Assembly (NCBI RefSeq): GCF_013340935.1
Contig: NZ_WHOS01000002.1
Location: 124,001-188,000, forward strand
Direction of reading: 5' to 3'
Length of the DNA stretch: 64,000 nucleotides
Origin: Azospirillum melinis
GTDB taxonomy: Bacteria; Pseudomonadota; Alphaproteobacteria; Azospirillales; Azospirillaceae
In this document: positions 9,110-17,714 of the stretch, in pieces
Numbering within the stretch: the stretch's first letter is position 1
How the letters are laid out: the number at the start of each line of letters is the position of its first letter
The notes under the pieces: model-generated
Databases searched by the model: none
Seen by the model: only the letters and a program-made list of their open reading frames with translations
Told to the model about the DNA's origin: nothing
Translations under genes and position numbers: made by a program

Positions 9110-9901
9110 ATGATCGCCAAGACGCTGACCGCAACCGCCGCCCATGCCCCCCGCGCCAGCGGCACCTATTCCGACGTTGAGTGGAAGGCGCGCACCGATC
9201 TGGCCGCAGCCTACAAGCTGTTCGACCGGTTGGGCATGACCGACCTGATCTACACCCACATGTCGGCCCGGATTCCGGACACGCCCGACCATTTCCTGAT
9301 CAACCCCTATGGCCTGATGTTTCACGAGGTGACGCCCGACAACCTCGTGAAGGTCGACATCGACGGCAATCTGGTTGACGGGCGCGACGGCGACGAGATC
9401 AACCCGGCCGGCTTCACCATCCACAGCGCGGTGCACCACGCCCGCCCGGACGTCGGCGCGGTCATCCATCTGCACACCGACGCCGGCATGGCGGTCAGCG
9501 CCCAGGCCGACGGGCTGCTGCCGATCACCCAGCATTCGCTGCGCTGGTACAACCGCATCGCCTACCACACCTACGAAGGCATCGCGCTGGATCTGGCGGA
9601 GCGGGAACGGCTGGTCGCCGATCTGGGCAACCATCACAGCATGATCCTGCGCAACCATGGCCTGCTGACCGTTGGCCAGGACGTCGCCGAGGCGGCGGTG
9701 CTGATGTACTACCTGGAGCAGGCCTGCAAGCAGCAGATCATGGCGATGGCTGGCGGCCGTCCGCTGGTCTATCCGTCGCCGGAGGTCTGCGAGCACACCG
9801 CCCAGCAGTATGAGCGTGCCTATCCGCGCGCCGGGGTCCTGGAATGGGACTCGCTGCTGCGCTGGCTGGACAGCACCACCGGCCCGACCGGGCCGCGCTG
9901 A
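9110..9901 (+). CDS. class II aldolase/adducin family protein
   Basis: A 263-residue protein with the zinc site of class II sugar-phosphate aldolases: H120 and H122 in His-Leu-His-Thr, and H183 in Arg-Asn-His-Gly. A glutamate at 73 sits where the catalytic acid of fuculose-phosphate aldolase lies. Members cleave or decarboxylate short hydroxy- or keto-acids, sugar phosphates or related compounds. This one resembles the unassigned adducin-like branch. It begins 26 bases after the M20 gene and precedes the ABC importer, so it probably acts on a product of the same imported compound. The exact reaction cannot be deduced. Confidence 0.8.
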   Translation: MIAKTLTATAAHAPRASGTYSDVEWKARTDLAAAYKLFDRLGMTDLIYTHMSARIPDTPDHFLINPYGLMFHEVTPDNLVKVDIDGNLVDGRDGDEINPAGFTIHSAVHHARPDVGAVIHLHTDAGMAVSAQADGLLPITQHSLRWYNRIAYHTYEGIALDLAERERLVADLGNHHSMILRNHGLLTVGQDVAEAAVLMYYLEQACKQQIMAMAGGRPLVYPSPEVCEHTAQQYERAYPRAGVLEWDSLLRWLDSTTGPTGPR

Positions 9902-9983
9902 TCCGCCCGACTTTGCAAAAAGAAGAACGAAGACGACAGGGTCGCATTCGACAACGACACCATCTGGAGACGAGGACACCCGT

Positions 9984-11639
9984 ATGACACGACGCCTTTC
10001 CGGTTTCCCCGCCAGCATCCAGCGCGGCTTCCGCCGCAACGTCCACCGCGCCGCCGCCGCCGGCCTGCTGGCCGCGGCACTCGCCATCCCCGGCACGGCC
10101 GCCCTGATCGCCGCCCCTGCCATGGCGCAAGAGACGCCGGTCCGCGGCGGTGTCCTCAACTCCATCGTCCAGCCGGAGCCGCCGACCCTGATGCTGGGCC
10201 TGAACCAGCAGGGTCCGACCCAGACCGTCGCCGGCAAGATCTACCAGGGCCTGCTGACCTACGACCGCAAGCTCAACCCGCTGCCGTCGCTGGCCGAGAG
10301 CTGGACCGTGTCGCCGGACGGCCTGACCTACACCTTCAAGCTGTTCCAGAACGTCAAGTGGCACGACGGCAAGCCGTTCAGCGCCAACGACGTGGTGTTC
10401 TCCACCTCCAAGTTCCTGATGGAAGTCCACCCGCGCGCCCGCGCCGCGTTCAGCCGCTGCGAGTCGATCAAGGCGCTGGACGACCACACCGTCGAGTTCA
10501 AGTTGAAGGAGCCGTTCCCGGCCTTCATCCAGGCCTTCGAGGTGTCGTCGGCCCCCATCGTGCCGGCCCACATCTATGAGGGCAGCGATTACCGTGCCAA
10601 CCCGGCCAACAACACCCCCATCGGCACCGGCCCGTTCAAGCTGAAGGAATGGGTGAAGGGCAGCTACATCCAGCTCGTCCGCAACGAGGATTATTACAAG
10701 AAGGACCTGCCCTACCTCGACGGCATCACCTTCCGCGTGATCCCGGACGCCGCCAGCCGCTCGCTGGCGCTGGAAAGCGGTCAGGTGCAGCAGACCCAGT
10801 ACAGCGACCTGGAGCCCTTCGAGGTTCCGCGCATGAAGACGCTGCCGAACGTGACCCTGACCACCGCCGGCTACGAGTTCGTGGCGCCGATGGCGTGGCT
10901 GGAGATCAACCACCGCGTCAAGCCGCTGGACGACAAGCGCTTCCGCAAGGCCATCGCCTACGCCATCGACCGCAAGTTCATCCGCGACAAGATCTGGTTC
11001 GGCCTTGGCCGCGTGCCGACCGGCCCGATCAACTCGGTGGTCAAGTTCTACGACCCCAAGGTCACGACCTACGAGCCCAACCTCGACAAGGCCAAGGCCC
11101 TGCTCGACGAGATGGGACTGAAGCCCGACGGCAAGGGCGTGCGCGCCACCGTCAAGCTGATGCCGATGCCCTATGGCGAGACCTGGACCCGCCTGGGCGA
11201 GTATCTGAAGCAGGCGCTGGGCAAGGTCGGCGTTTCCGTGGTCCTGGAAAGCACCGACGCCGCCGGCTGGGCGCAGCGCGTCGCCAACTGGGATTACGAG
11301 ATCACCACCAACTTCCTCTACCAGTACGGCGACCCGGCGCTGGGTGTCGCCCGCACCTACATCTCGTCGAACATCCGCAAGGGCGTTCTGTTCACCAACA
11401 CCATGGGCTATTCCAACCCGAAGGTGGACGAGCTGTTCGACCAGGCCTCGCGCGAGAACGATCCGGCCAAGCGCCAGGAGCAGTACAGCGAGGTCCAGCG
11501 CATCCTGTCCGACGACCTGCCGGTGGTCTGGCTGCTGGAGATGGAATTCCCGACCTTCCTCGACAAGCGGGTGAAGAACGCCAACACGACGGCCATCGGT
11601 GTCAACGACACCTATGAAAGCGTCTGGCTGGCGAAGTAA
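9984..11639 (+). CDS. periplasmic substrate-binding protein of a Dpp/Opp-type ABC importer (SBP family 5)
   Basis: A 551-residue precursor with a long Sec signal peptide: basic residues to about 22, a hydrophobic Ala/Leu core and an Ala-Met-Ala cleavage site near 46. A family-5 solute-binding fold follows. Typical features are the early Gly-Gly segment, Tyr-x-Gly-Leu near 85, the Ser-Trp and Thr-Phe-Lys-Leu region and the Trp-His-Asp-Gly-Lys-Pro-Phe motif. Family 5 takes peptides, nickel, glycosides or opine-like molecules. ATG 9984 follows a GAGGA stretch. It is separated from its permease gene by a 231-base palindromic element that may change the amount of downstream message. Confidence 0.88.
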   Translation: MTRRLSGFPASIQRGFRRNVHRAAAAGLLAAALAIPGTAALIAAPAMAQETPVRGGVLNSIVQPEPPTLMLGLNQQGPTQTVAGKIYQGLLTYDRKLNPLPSLAESWTVSPDGLTYTFKLFQNVKWHDGKPFSANDVVFSTSKFLMEVHPRARAAFSRCESIKALDDHTVEFKLKEPFPAFIQAFEVSSAPIVPAHIYEGSDYRANPANNTPIGTGPFKLKEWVKGSYIQLVRNEDYYKKDLPYLDGITFRVIPDAASRSLALESGQVQQTQYSDLEPFEVPRMKTLPNVTLTTAGYEFVAPMAWLEINHRVKPLDDKRFRKAIAYAIDRKFIRDKIWFGLGRVPTGPINSVVKFYDPKVTTYEPNLDKAKALLDEMGLKPDGKGVRATVKLMPMPYGETWTRLGEYLKQALGKVGVSVVLESTDAAGWAQRVANWDYEITTNFLYQYGDPALGVARTYISSNIRKGVLFTNTMGYSNPKVDELFDQASRENDPAKRQEQYSEVQRILSDDLPVVWLLEMEFPTFLDKRVKNANTTAIGVNDTYESVWLAK

Positions 11640-11647
11640 CGAGACCT

Positions 11648-11878
11648 CCCTCTCCCGCCCCGGGAGAGGGAAGGGGCCCATGCGAAGCATGGGAAGGGTG
11701 AGGGGTAGCGCAAGGAACCGTGCGCTTCGGAATTTTTGGATCACCCCTCACCCTCCCCGCCTTCGGCGGGTCCAAGGCCGCTCGCAAGTCTCGCGACCGC
11801 GCTCCGCCTACGATCACCTTCGGTGCTCGTCCGGCCTACGGCCGTCGGCTCCACGCCCTCTTCCGGGGCAGGAGAGGG
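11648..11878. repeat. 231-bp palindromic intergenic element with 23-bp terminal inverted repeats
   Basis: The ends 11648-11670 and 11856-11878 are inverted copies with two mismatches, and each end is itself a short palindrome of the CCCTCTCC...GGAGAGGG type. A nested pair GGGTGAGGGGT (11696-11706) and ACCCCTCACCC (11743-11753) forms an inner arm. It fills almost the whole gap between the binding-protein and permease genes. The same CCCTCTCC and GGGTGAGGGG modules recur at 35560-35672. No coding capacity was recognised. Confidence 0.75.
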
Positions 11879-11898
11879 CCAGAATTAGGAACCTGCCC

Positions 11899-12879
11899 AT
11901 GCTGGGATTCGCCCAACTTTTCGCGAGCCGCCTCGTCAAGGCCGCCGCGATCCTGATCGCCATCGTGGTGATGAACTTCTTCCTCGTCCATGCCGCCCCC
12001 GGTGACCCGGCCACGGTGATGGCGGGCGAGGCGGGGGCCGCCGACGAAAAGTTCGTGACGCAGCTGCGCGAGCAGTTCGGGCTCGACCGGCCGCTCTACG
12101 AACAGCTCGGCACCTACATCGGCAAGGTCGTGCAGGGCGATCTCGGCTTCTCCTACCGCCAGCAGCGGCCCGTCTGGGACATCCTGGCGGAGCGGCTGCC
12201 GGCGACGCTTGTGCTGACGCTGACCGCCTTCATCCTGGCGCTCGCCGCCGGCGTGGCGCTCGGCACGCTGGCGGCGGTCACCGTCGGCACCTGGGCCGAC
12301 AGCGCCATCACCGTCGTGGCACTCCTCGCCTACGCCACACCGATCTACTGGATCGGGCTGATGCTGAGCCTCCTGTTCTCCATCCAGCTCGGCTGGCTGC
12401 CGGCCTTCGGCTACGAGACCATCGGCGCCGGCTACACCGGACTGGCGCATGTGGCGGACGTGGCGGTCCACCTGATCCTGCCGGTCATCACTCTGGCGCT
12501 GTTCTACATGGCGGGCTATGCGCGCCTGACCCGCGCCTCGATGCTGGAGGTGCGCAGCCTCGACTTCGTCAAGACGGCGAAGGCCAAGGGACTGACGCAG
12601 GGCCGCATCGTCACCCGCCACGTCCTGCGCAACGCCATCCTGCCGGTCATCACCGTCGCCGGCATCCAGGCCGGACAGCTGGTCGGCGGCTCCATCCTGA
12701 TCGAGACAGTGTTCGCCTGGCCCGGCATCGGCCGGCTGGCCTTCGAGGCGGTGCTTCAGCGCGACTATCAGGTGCTGCTGGGCATCTTCCTGGTCACGTC
12801 GGTGATGGTGATCCTCTTCAACATCCTGACCGACATCCTCTACGGCCTCGTCGATCCGCGCATCCAGGTGTCGCAATGA
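11899..12879 (+). CDS. ABC transporter permease, DppB/OppB type
   Basis: A 326-residue integral membrane protein. It has a first helix at about 10-30, an OppB-type periplasmic loop with Pro-Gly-Asp-Pro and Leu-Arg-Glu-Gln-Phe-Gly-Leu-Asp, and five further helices. The EAA-like cytoplasmic loop (Arg-x-Ser-Met-Leu-Glu ... Ala-Lys-Ala-Lys-Gly-Leu) contacts the ATPases. ATG 11899 is preceded by TTAGGA. Its stop overlaps the start of the second permease by four bases, so the two are translated together. It forms the channel for the importer whose binding protein is at 9984. Confidence 0.9.
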   Translation: MLGFAQLFASRLVKAAAILIAIVVMNFFLVHAAPGDPATVMAGEAGAADEKFVTQLREQFGLDRPLYEQLGTYIGKVVQGDLGFSYRQQRPVWDILAERLPATLVLTLTAFILALAAGVALGTLAAVTVGTWADSAITVVALLAYATPIYWIGLMLSLLFSIQLGWLPAFGYETIGAGYTGLAHVADVAVHLILPVITLALFYMAGYARLTRASMLEVRSLDFVKTAKAKGLTQGRIVTRHVLRNAILPVITVAGIQAGQLVGGSILIETVFAWPGIGRLAFEAVLQRDYQVLLGIFLVTSVMVILFNILTDILYGLVDPRIQVSQ

Positions 12880-13718
12880 TGAACTCCGATTTCTGGCGGG
12901 CCTTCGCCCGCAACAAGGGCGCGGTCCTGGGGCTGGCGATCCTGATCGCCATCGTCGTGCTGGCCGCCTTCGCCTCCGTCCTGTTCCCCGGCGACCCGTG
13001 GGAGATGGCGACGGCGCCCTTCCAGCCGCCGCTGTCGGAGGATGCGATGCTGGGCTCCGATATGCTGGGCCGCGACATCGCATCCGGCATCGCACACGGA
13101 GCGCGGGTGTCGCTGCTGATCGGCCTGACCTCCACCGCCGCGGCGCTCGCCATCGGCGTCACGCTGGGGGCGCTGGCCGGCTTCCATGGCGGCAAGGTGG
13201 ACGACGCCATCATGCGCTTCACCGAGCTGTTCCAGACCATTCCGAACTTCGTTCTGGCCGTGGTGCTGGTCGCCATCTTCACCCCCAGCCTGACCACCAT
13301 CGTGCTCGCCATCGCCATCGTCAGCTGGCCGCCGTTGGCCCGTCTGGCCCGCGCCGAATTCCTCAGCCTGCGCTCGCGCGAATTCGTCCAAGCCGCCATC
13401 ACCACCGGCCAGAGCAACAGCACCATCATCCTGCGCCAGATCCTGCCGAACAGCCTGTCGCCGATCATCGTGTCGGCCTCGCTGATGGTGGCGACCGCCA
13501 TCCTGCTGGAAAGCTCGCTCAGCTTCCTCGGCCTCGGCGATCCCAACGCGATGAGCTGGGGCTACATGATCGGTGCCGCCCGCACGGTGATCCGTCAGGC
13601 CTGGTGGATGAGCGTCTTCCCCGGCCTCGCCATCGTGCTGACCGTGCTGGCGCTGAACCTCGTCGGCGAGGGGCTGAACGACGCCCTGAACCCGAAGCTC
13701 GCCCGGTCGCGGGGGTGA
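12876..13718 (+). CDS. ABC transporter permease, DppC/OppC type
   Basis: A 280-residue membrane protein with the OppC N-terminal segment (one helix near residues 15-35), the conserved Leu-Gly-Ser-Asp-x-Leu-Gly-Arg-Asp motif at about 55-65, and five further helices. The EAA loop lies at about 160-185. Two ATGs are adjacent at 12876 and 12879, and the first overlaps the stop of the partner permease. It pairs with the DppB-type protein in the inner membrane. The ATPase gene follows after only 4 bases. Confidence 0.9.
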   Translation: MMNSDFWRAFARNKGAVLGLAILIAIVVLAAFASVLFPGDPWEMATAPFQPPLSEDAMLGSDMLGRDIASGIAHGARVSLLIGLTSTAAALAIGVTLGALAGFHGGKVDDAIMRFTELFQTIPNFVLAVVLVAIFTPSLTTIVLAIAIVSWPPLARLARAEFLSLRSREFVQAAITTGQSNSTIILRQILPNSLSPIIVSASLMVATAILLESSLSFLGLGDPNAMSWGYMIGAARTVIRQAWWMSVFPGLAIVLTVLALNLVGEGLNDALNPKLARSRG

Positions 13719-13722
13719 TCCG

Positions 13723-15414
13723 ATGAGCCAGTTCGACCTGCTTCGCACCCCGACGGAGACCGCAGCCATGACCACGCCTCTTCTCGATGTGCGCGGCCTC
13801 AGCATCGCGCTGCCGCCGGGCGCCGACCGCCCGCTGGCGGTGGACAACCTGACCTTCACCCTGAACCCCGACGAGATTCTCTGCGTGGTCGGCGAGTCCG
13901 GCTCCGGCAAGTCGATGACCGCGCACGCCATGATGGGCCTGCTGCCCGCCCCCCATGTCCGGGTATCCGGCGGCAGCCTGCTGTTCAAGGGCAAGGACGT
14001 GCTGGCCATGCCGGAGGCGGAGCAGCGCAGCCTTCGCGGCGGCCGCATCGCCATGGTGTTCCAGGAGCCGATGACGGCGCTGAACCCGCTGATGCGGGTC
14101 GGCCGCCAGATCGGCGAGAGCCTGCGCGAGCACACCGACCTGCCTGCCCCCGCCCGCCGCGCCCGCGTGGGGGAGCTGCTGGCCCAGGTCGGGCTGCCCA
14201 ACCCGGCCGAACTGGCCGAGGCCTATCCCTTCCGCCTGTCGGGCGGCCAGCGCCAGCGCGTGATGATCGCCATGGCGCTGGCCTGCCAGCCCGACATCCT
14301 GATCGCCGACGAGCCGACCACGGCGCTGGACGTCACCACCCAGAAGCAGATCCTCGACCTGATCCGCTCGATCCAGGCCGAGCGCCACATGGGCATGATG
14401 TTCATCACCCATGATTTCGGCGTGGTGGCGGAGATCGCGCACCGGGTGGCGGTGATGCGCCACGGCAAGCTGGTCGAATATGGCGCGGCGTCGGACGTTC
14501 TGAACCGCCCGCAGCATCCCTACACCCGGCAGCTGATCGCCTCGGTCCCGCACTACATCGAGCATCGCGACGACCATGCCAAGACGGGTGCGCCGCTGCT
14601 GGTCGCCGACAAGGTGCGCAAGGTGTTCAACGTCGGCGGCGGGCTGTTCAAGAAGTCCAAGCCGGTGGTGGCCGGCGACGACCTGTCGCTGACCATCCAT
14701 CCCGGCGAAACCGTCGGTCTGGTCGGAGAATCCGGATCGGGCAAATCGACGCTCGGCCGCTCCATCGTCGGGCTGATCAAGCCGGATTCGGGCCGCATCC
14801 TGTTCGAGGGTACCGACCTGCTGGCGCTCGACCGCAAGGGCTTCCGGCCCTACCGCCGGACGGTGCAGATGGTGTTCCAGGACCCCTACGCCTCGCTGAA
14901 CCCGCGCCACCGCGTCGGCGACATCGTGGCGCAAGGCCCGGTGGCCTTCGGCGAGGACCACGGCAGGGCGTTGGCCCGCGCGCGGGAGCTGCTGGCGATG
15001 GTCGGGCTCGACGGTTCGGCCGCCGACCGCTTCCCGCACGAGTTCTCCGGCGGCCAGCGCCAGCGCATCGGCATCGCCCGTGCGCTCGCCATGGAGCCGA
15101 AGCTGCTGGTGGCGGACGAGCCGGTGTCGGCGCTCGACGTGTCGGTGCAGGGACAGGTGCTGGACCTGCTGGACGACATCCGCAGGCGACTGAACCTCGC
15201 CATGCTGTTCATCACCCACGATCTGCGGGTGGCGGCCCAGGTCTGCGACACCATCGCGGTGATGCGCCGCGGCAGGATCGTGGAGATGGGCACCGCGCGC
15301 GACGTGTTCACCCATCCGCGCGATGCCTACACCCGCAGCCTGCTCGACGCCATTCCCGGCAAGGCCTGGCACATCCCGGACGACCTGCAAAAAATCCCGG
15401 CGGGAGCGCACTGA
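13723..15414 (+). CDS. ABC transporter ATP-binding protein, fused DppD-DppF type (two ATPase domains)
   Basis: A 563-residue protein carrying two complete ABC ATPase domains in one chain. Each has a Walker A (Gly-Glu-Ser-Gly-Ser-Gly-Lys-Ser), an ABC signature (Leu-Ser-Gly-Gly-Gln and Phe-Ser-Gly-Gly-Gln) and a Walker B ending in Ala-Asp-Glu-Pro. Each half also has the oligopeptide-transporter C-terminal extension with His-Pro-Tyr-Thr or its variant. It energises the importer above. The start may be 13723 or the ATG at 13768, since both have purine-rich upstream sequence. Fused DppD-DppF proteins of the GsiA/YejF type are common in alphaproteobacteria. Confidence 0.9.
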   Translation: MSQFDLLRTPTETAAMTTPLLDVRGLSIALPPGADRPLAVDNLTFTLNPDEILCVVGESGSGKSMTAHAMMGLLPAPHVRVSGGSLLFKGKDVLAMPEAEQRSLRGGRIAMVFQEPMTALNPLMRVGRQIGESLREHTDLPAPARRARVGELLAQVGLPNPAELAEAYPFRLSGGQRQRVMIAMALACQPDILIADEPTTALDVTTQKQILDLIRSIQAERHMGMMFITHDFGVVAEIAHRVAVMRHGKLVEYGAASDVLNRPQHPYTRQLIASVPHYIEHRDDHAKTGAPLLVADKVRKVFNVGGGLFKKSKPVVAGDDLSLTIHPGETVGLVGESGSGKSTLGRSIVGLIKPDSGRILFEGTDLLALDRKGFRPYRRTVQMVFQDPYASLNPRHRVGDIVAQGPVAFGEDHGRALARARELLAMVGLDGSAADRFPHEFSGGQRQRIGIARALAMEPKLLVADEPVSALDVSVQGQVLDLLDDIRRRLNLAMLFITHDLRVAAQVCDTIAVMRRGRIVEMGTARDVFTHPRDAYTRSLLDAIPGKAWHIPDDLQKIPAGAH

Positions 15415-16395
15415 ATGAAGGTCGCCATCATCGGAGCCGGCGCCGTCGGCGGGCTGCTGGCCGCCCGGCTGGGCGCCACCGAAGCCGAGGTGACGCTGGT
15501 CGCCCGGCCGAACGCCGCATCCGCCATCCGCCGCAACGGCCTGACCATGGTGACGCCGCTGAACCGCGTCGCCCGGCTCACCCCCCGCGTCACCGACGAC
15601 AGCCTGTCGCTGGGGCCGCAGGATCTGGTGTTCCTCTGCGTCAAGGCCCATGCGCTGCGCGGCACCATCGACACGCTGACGCCGCTGCTGGGTCCGGAGA
15701 CCGCCATCGTGCCGATGGTCAACGGCATTCCCTGGTGGTATCCGCACCGCCAGCCGGACCCTTTGGCCGACCGGCCGCTCGCCAGCGTCGATCCCGACGG
15801 GCTGCTGTGGCGCACCATCGACCCCGACCGGGTTGTCGGGGCGACCAGCTTCGTCGCGGTGGAGGGCGACGGTCCCTGCCGCATCCGCCATGTCAGCGAC
15901 CAGCGCTTCGTGTTCGGAGATGCCGGAGACCGGGACAATCCCGCGGTCGACCACATCGTGACGCTGTTCGGGCAGGCGGGATTCCAGCCGGCGAAGACCG
16001 CCGACATCCGGCAGGCGATCTGGGTGAAGCTGTGGGGCAACCTCGCCTTCAACCCCTTGAGCGTGCTGACCGGATCGACGCTGGGCCGGCTGTGCAACGA
16101 CCCCGGCACGCGGGAAACCGGCCGCGCCATGATGCTGGAGGCCAAGGCGGTCGCGGAAAAGCTGGGCGTGGTCTTCACTACCAGCGTGGACGAACGCATC
16201 GCCATGGCCGCCGGTGTCGGCGACTTCAAGACCTCCATGCTCCAGGACTATGAAGCCGGCCGTCGGCTGGAGCTGGACGCCATCCTGGGATCGGTGATCG
16301 AGCTGGCGGACCGCACCGGCGTGGACGTGCCGATGCTGCGCGCCGTGCTGGCGATGGTCGACCTACGGGCACGGGAAAGGCGCGAGGCGGCCTGA
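15415..16395 (+). CDS. ketopantoate reductase (PanE/ApbA) family oxidoreductase
   Basis: A 326-residue protein with an N-terminal NADP-binding Rossmann fold (Gly-Ala-Gly-Ala-Val-Gly-Gly at 7-13) and the helical C-terminal domain of the 6-phosphogluconate-dehydrogenase superfamily. The catalytic-type lysine lies in the Ile-Trp-Val-Lys-Leu segment, and the Asn and Ser/Thr region follows. It starts one base after the ATPase stop codon. PanE homologues in catabolic operons often oxidise or reduce other 2-oxo or 2-hydroxy acids, so a pantothenate role is not implied. Here it probably handles a keto- or hydroxy-acid intermediate with the class II aldolase. Function beyond the family is unknown. Confidence 0.8.
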   Translation: MKVAIIGAGAVGGLLAARLGATEAEVTLVARPNAASAIRRNGLTMVTPLNRVARLTPRVTDDSLSLGPQDLVFLCVKAHALRGTIDTLTPLLGPETAIVPMVNGIPWWYPHRQPDPLADRPLASVDPDGLLWRTIDPDRVVGATSFVAVEGDGPCRIRHVSDQRFVFGDAGDRDNPAVDHIVTLFGQAGFQPAKTADIRQAIWVKLWGNLAFNPLSVLTGSTLGRLCNDPGTRETGRAMMLEAKAVAEKLGVVFTTSVDERIAMAAGVGDFKTSMLQDYEAGRRLELDAILGSVIELADRTGVDVPMLRAVLAMVDLRARERREAA

Positions 16396-16444
16396 CCGCT
16401 CCCCGCCTCCCTGCCTTCAACGAAAAATTCTGCGTGGAGTTTCC

Positions 16445-17686
16445 ATGTCCCTCCCCTCCAATCTGCCCATCGATGGCCAGCGCCTGTGGGACAGCCTCGC
16501 CGACATGGCGAAGATCGGCGCCACCGCGAAGGGCGGCAACTGCCGCCTCGCTTTGTCGGACGAGGACAAGGCCGGCCGCGACCTGTTCGTCTCCTGGTGC
16601 GAAGCCGCCGGCTGCACCGTGACCGTCGACCGCATCGGCAACATCTTCGCCCGCCGCAAGGGCCTCGACGACAGCCTGCCCCCGGTGGTGATGGGCAGCC
16701 ATCTCGACACCCAGCCGACCGGCGGACGCTTCGACGGCGTGTTCGGCGTGCTGGCGGCGCTGGAGGTGGTGCGCTCGCTGAACGACCGCGGGGTGGACAC
16801 CCTGCACCCGGTCGAGGTCGCGGTGTGGACCAACGAGGAGGGCTCGCGCTTCTCGCCGCCGATGATGGGATCGGGCGTCGTCACCGGCGTCTTTACGCTG
16901 GACGAGATTCTCGACAAGGTGGCGCAGGACGGCGCACGGCTGGGCGACGAGCTGGTCCGTACCGGCTACGCCGGCGAGGCTCCGGTCGATCATCCGATGC
17001 ACGCCTATCTGGAGGCCCACATCGAACAGGGGCCGGTGCTGGAGGTCGAGGGCAAGGAAATCGGCGTCGTCACCGGCGCGCAGGGCCAGCGCTGGTACGA
17101 GGTGACGGTGACGGGTGTCGAGGCCCATGCCGGCCCGACGCCGATGCGCCTGCGCCGCGACGCGCTGGTCGCAGCATCGGCGATGGTGCAGGCGGTGCAG
17201 CGGGTCGGGCTGGAGACGGCGGGCGATCCCTGCGCCACCGTCGGCATCCTCGACGTCCACCCGCATTCGCGCAACGTCATCCCCGGCCGCGTCTTCTTCA
17301 CCGTCGATCTGCGCCACCCGAACGCCGACACGCTGGCCGACATGGACCGCCGCTTCCGTGCCGCCGTCGCGGCGATTGCCGAGCAGAACGGGGTGGGCGC
17401 CGAGATCGCCGATTTCTGGCACTTCCCGCCGACGCCCTTCGCCAAGCCGCTGGTCGACCGGGTGCGCGAGGCGGCGGCCGGCTTCGGCTTCAGCCACCGC
17501 GACATCGTGTCGGGCGCCGGCCATGACGCGGTCTATGTGGCGGGCAAGGTGCCGACGGCGATGATCTTCATCCCCTGCGAGGATGGCATCAGCCACAACG
17601 AGGTCGAGAACATCTCCCCCGCCGACGGTGCCCGCGGCGCCGCCGTGCTGTTCGAAACGCTGGTCGCCACGGCTGGAAAGCCCTGA
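16445..17686 (+). CDS. M20 family Zn-dependent hydrolase, N-carbamoyl-amino-acid hydrolase/allantoate amidohydrolase-like
   Basis: A 413-residue member of the hydantoinase/carbamoylase branch of M20. Metal-site motifs are Ser-His-Leu-Asp (H86), Asn-Glu-Glu-Gly (E131, E132), His-Ile-Glu-Gln-Gly-Pro and a late His in Ser-His-Asn-Glu. The dimerisation/lid domain contains Glu-Ala-His-Ala-Gly-Pro-Thr-Pro. Relatives cleave N-carbamoyl groups from L- or beta-amino acids, or ureido groups from allantoate. This is a second amide or ureide hydrolase in the same operon, of a different branch from the one at 7761. No hydantoinase or allantoinase gene is nearby, so the natural substrate is open. Confidence 0.82.
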   Translation: MSLPSNLPIDGQRLWDSLADMAKIGATAKGGNCRLALSDEDKAGRDLFVSWCEAAGCTVTVDRIGNIFARRKGLDDSLPPVVMGSHLDTQPTGGRFDGVFGVLAALEVVRSLNDRGVDTLHPVEVAVWTNEEGSRFSPPMMGSGVVTGVFTLDEILDKVAQDGARLGDELVRTGYAGEAPVDHPMHAYLEAHIEQGPVLEVEGKEIGVVTGAQGQRWYEVTVTGVEAHAGPTPMRLRRDALVAASAMVQAVQRVGLETAGDPCATVGILDVHPHSRNVIPGRVFFTVDLRHPNADTLADMDRRFRAAVAAIAEQNGVGAEIADFWHFPPTPFAKPLVDRVREAAAGFGFSHRDIVSGAGHDAVYVAGKVPTAMIFIPCEDGISHNEVENISPADGARGAAVLFETLVATAGKP

Positions 17687-17714
17687 GCCTGTACGCTCTC
17701 CGGAGAGGCCCCCC

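Noticed and set aside
13519..15954. Long minus-strand open frame across the ABC ATPase and PanE-like genes
   Set aside because: Both plus-strand genes have clear catalytic motifs, and the opposite frame has the low-complexity composition of an antisense shadow.
15415..16395. True panE for pantothenate synthesis
   Set aside because: It is embedded in a catabolic operon with no panB or panC nearby. Family membership alone does not support the symbol.
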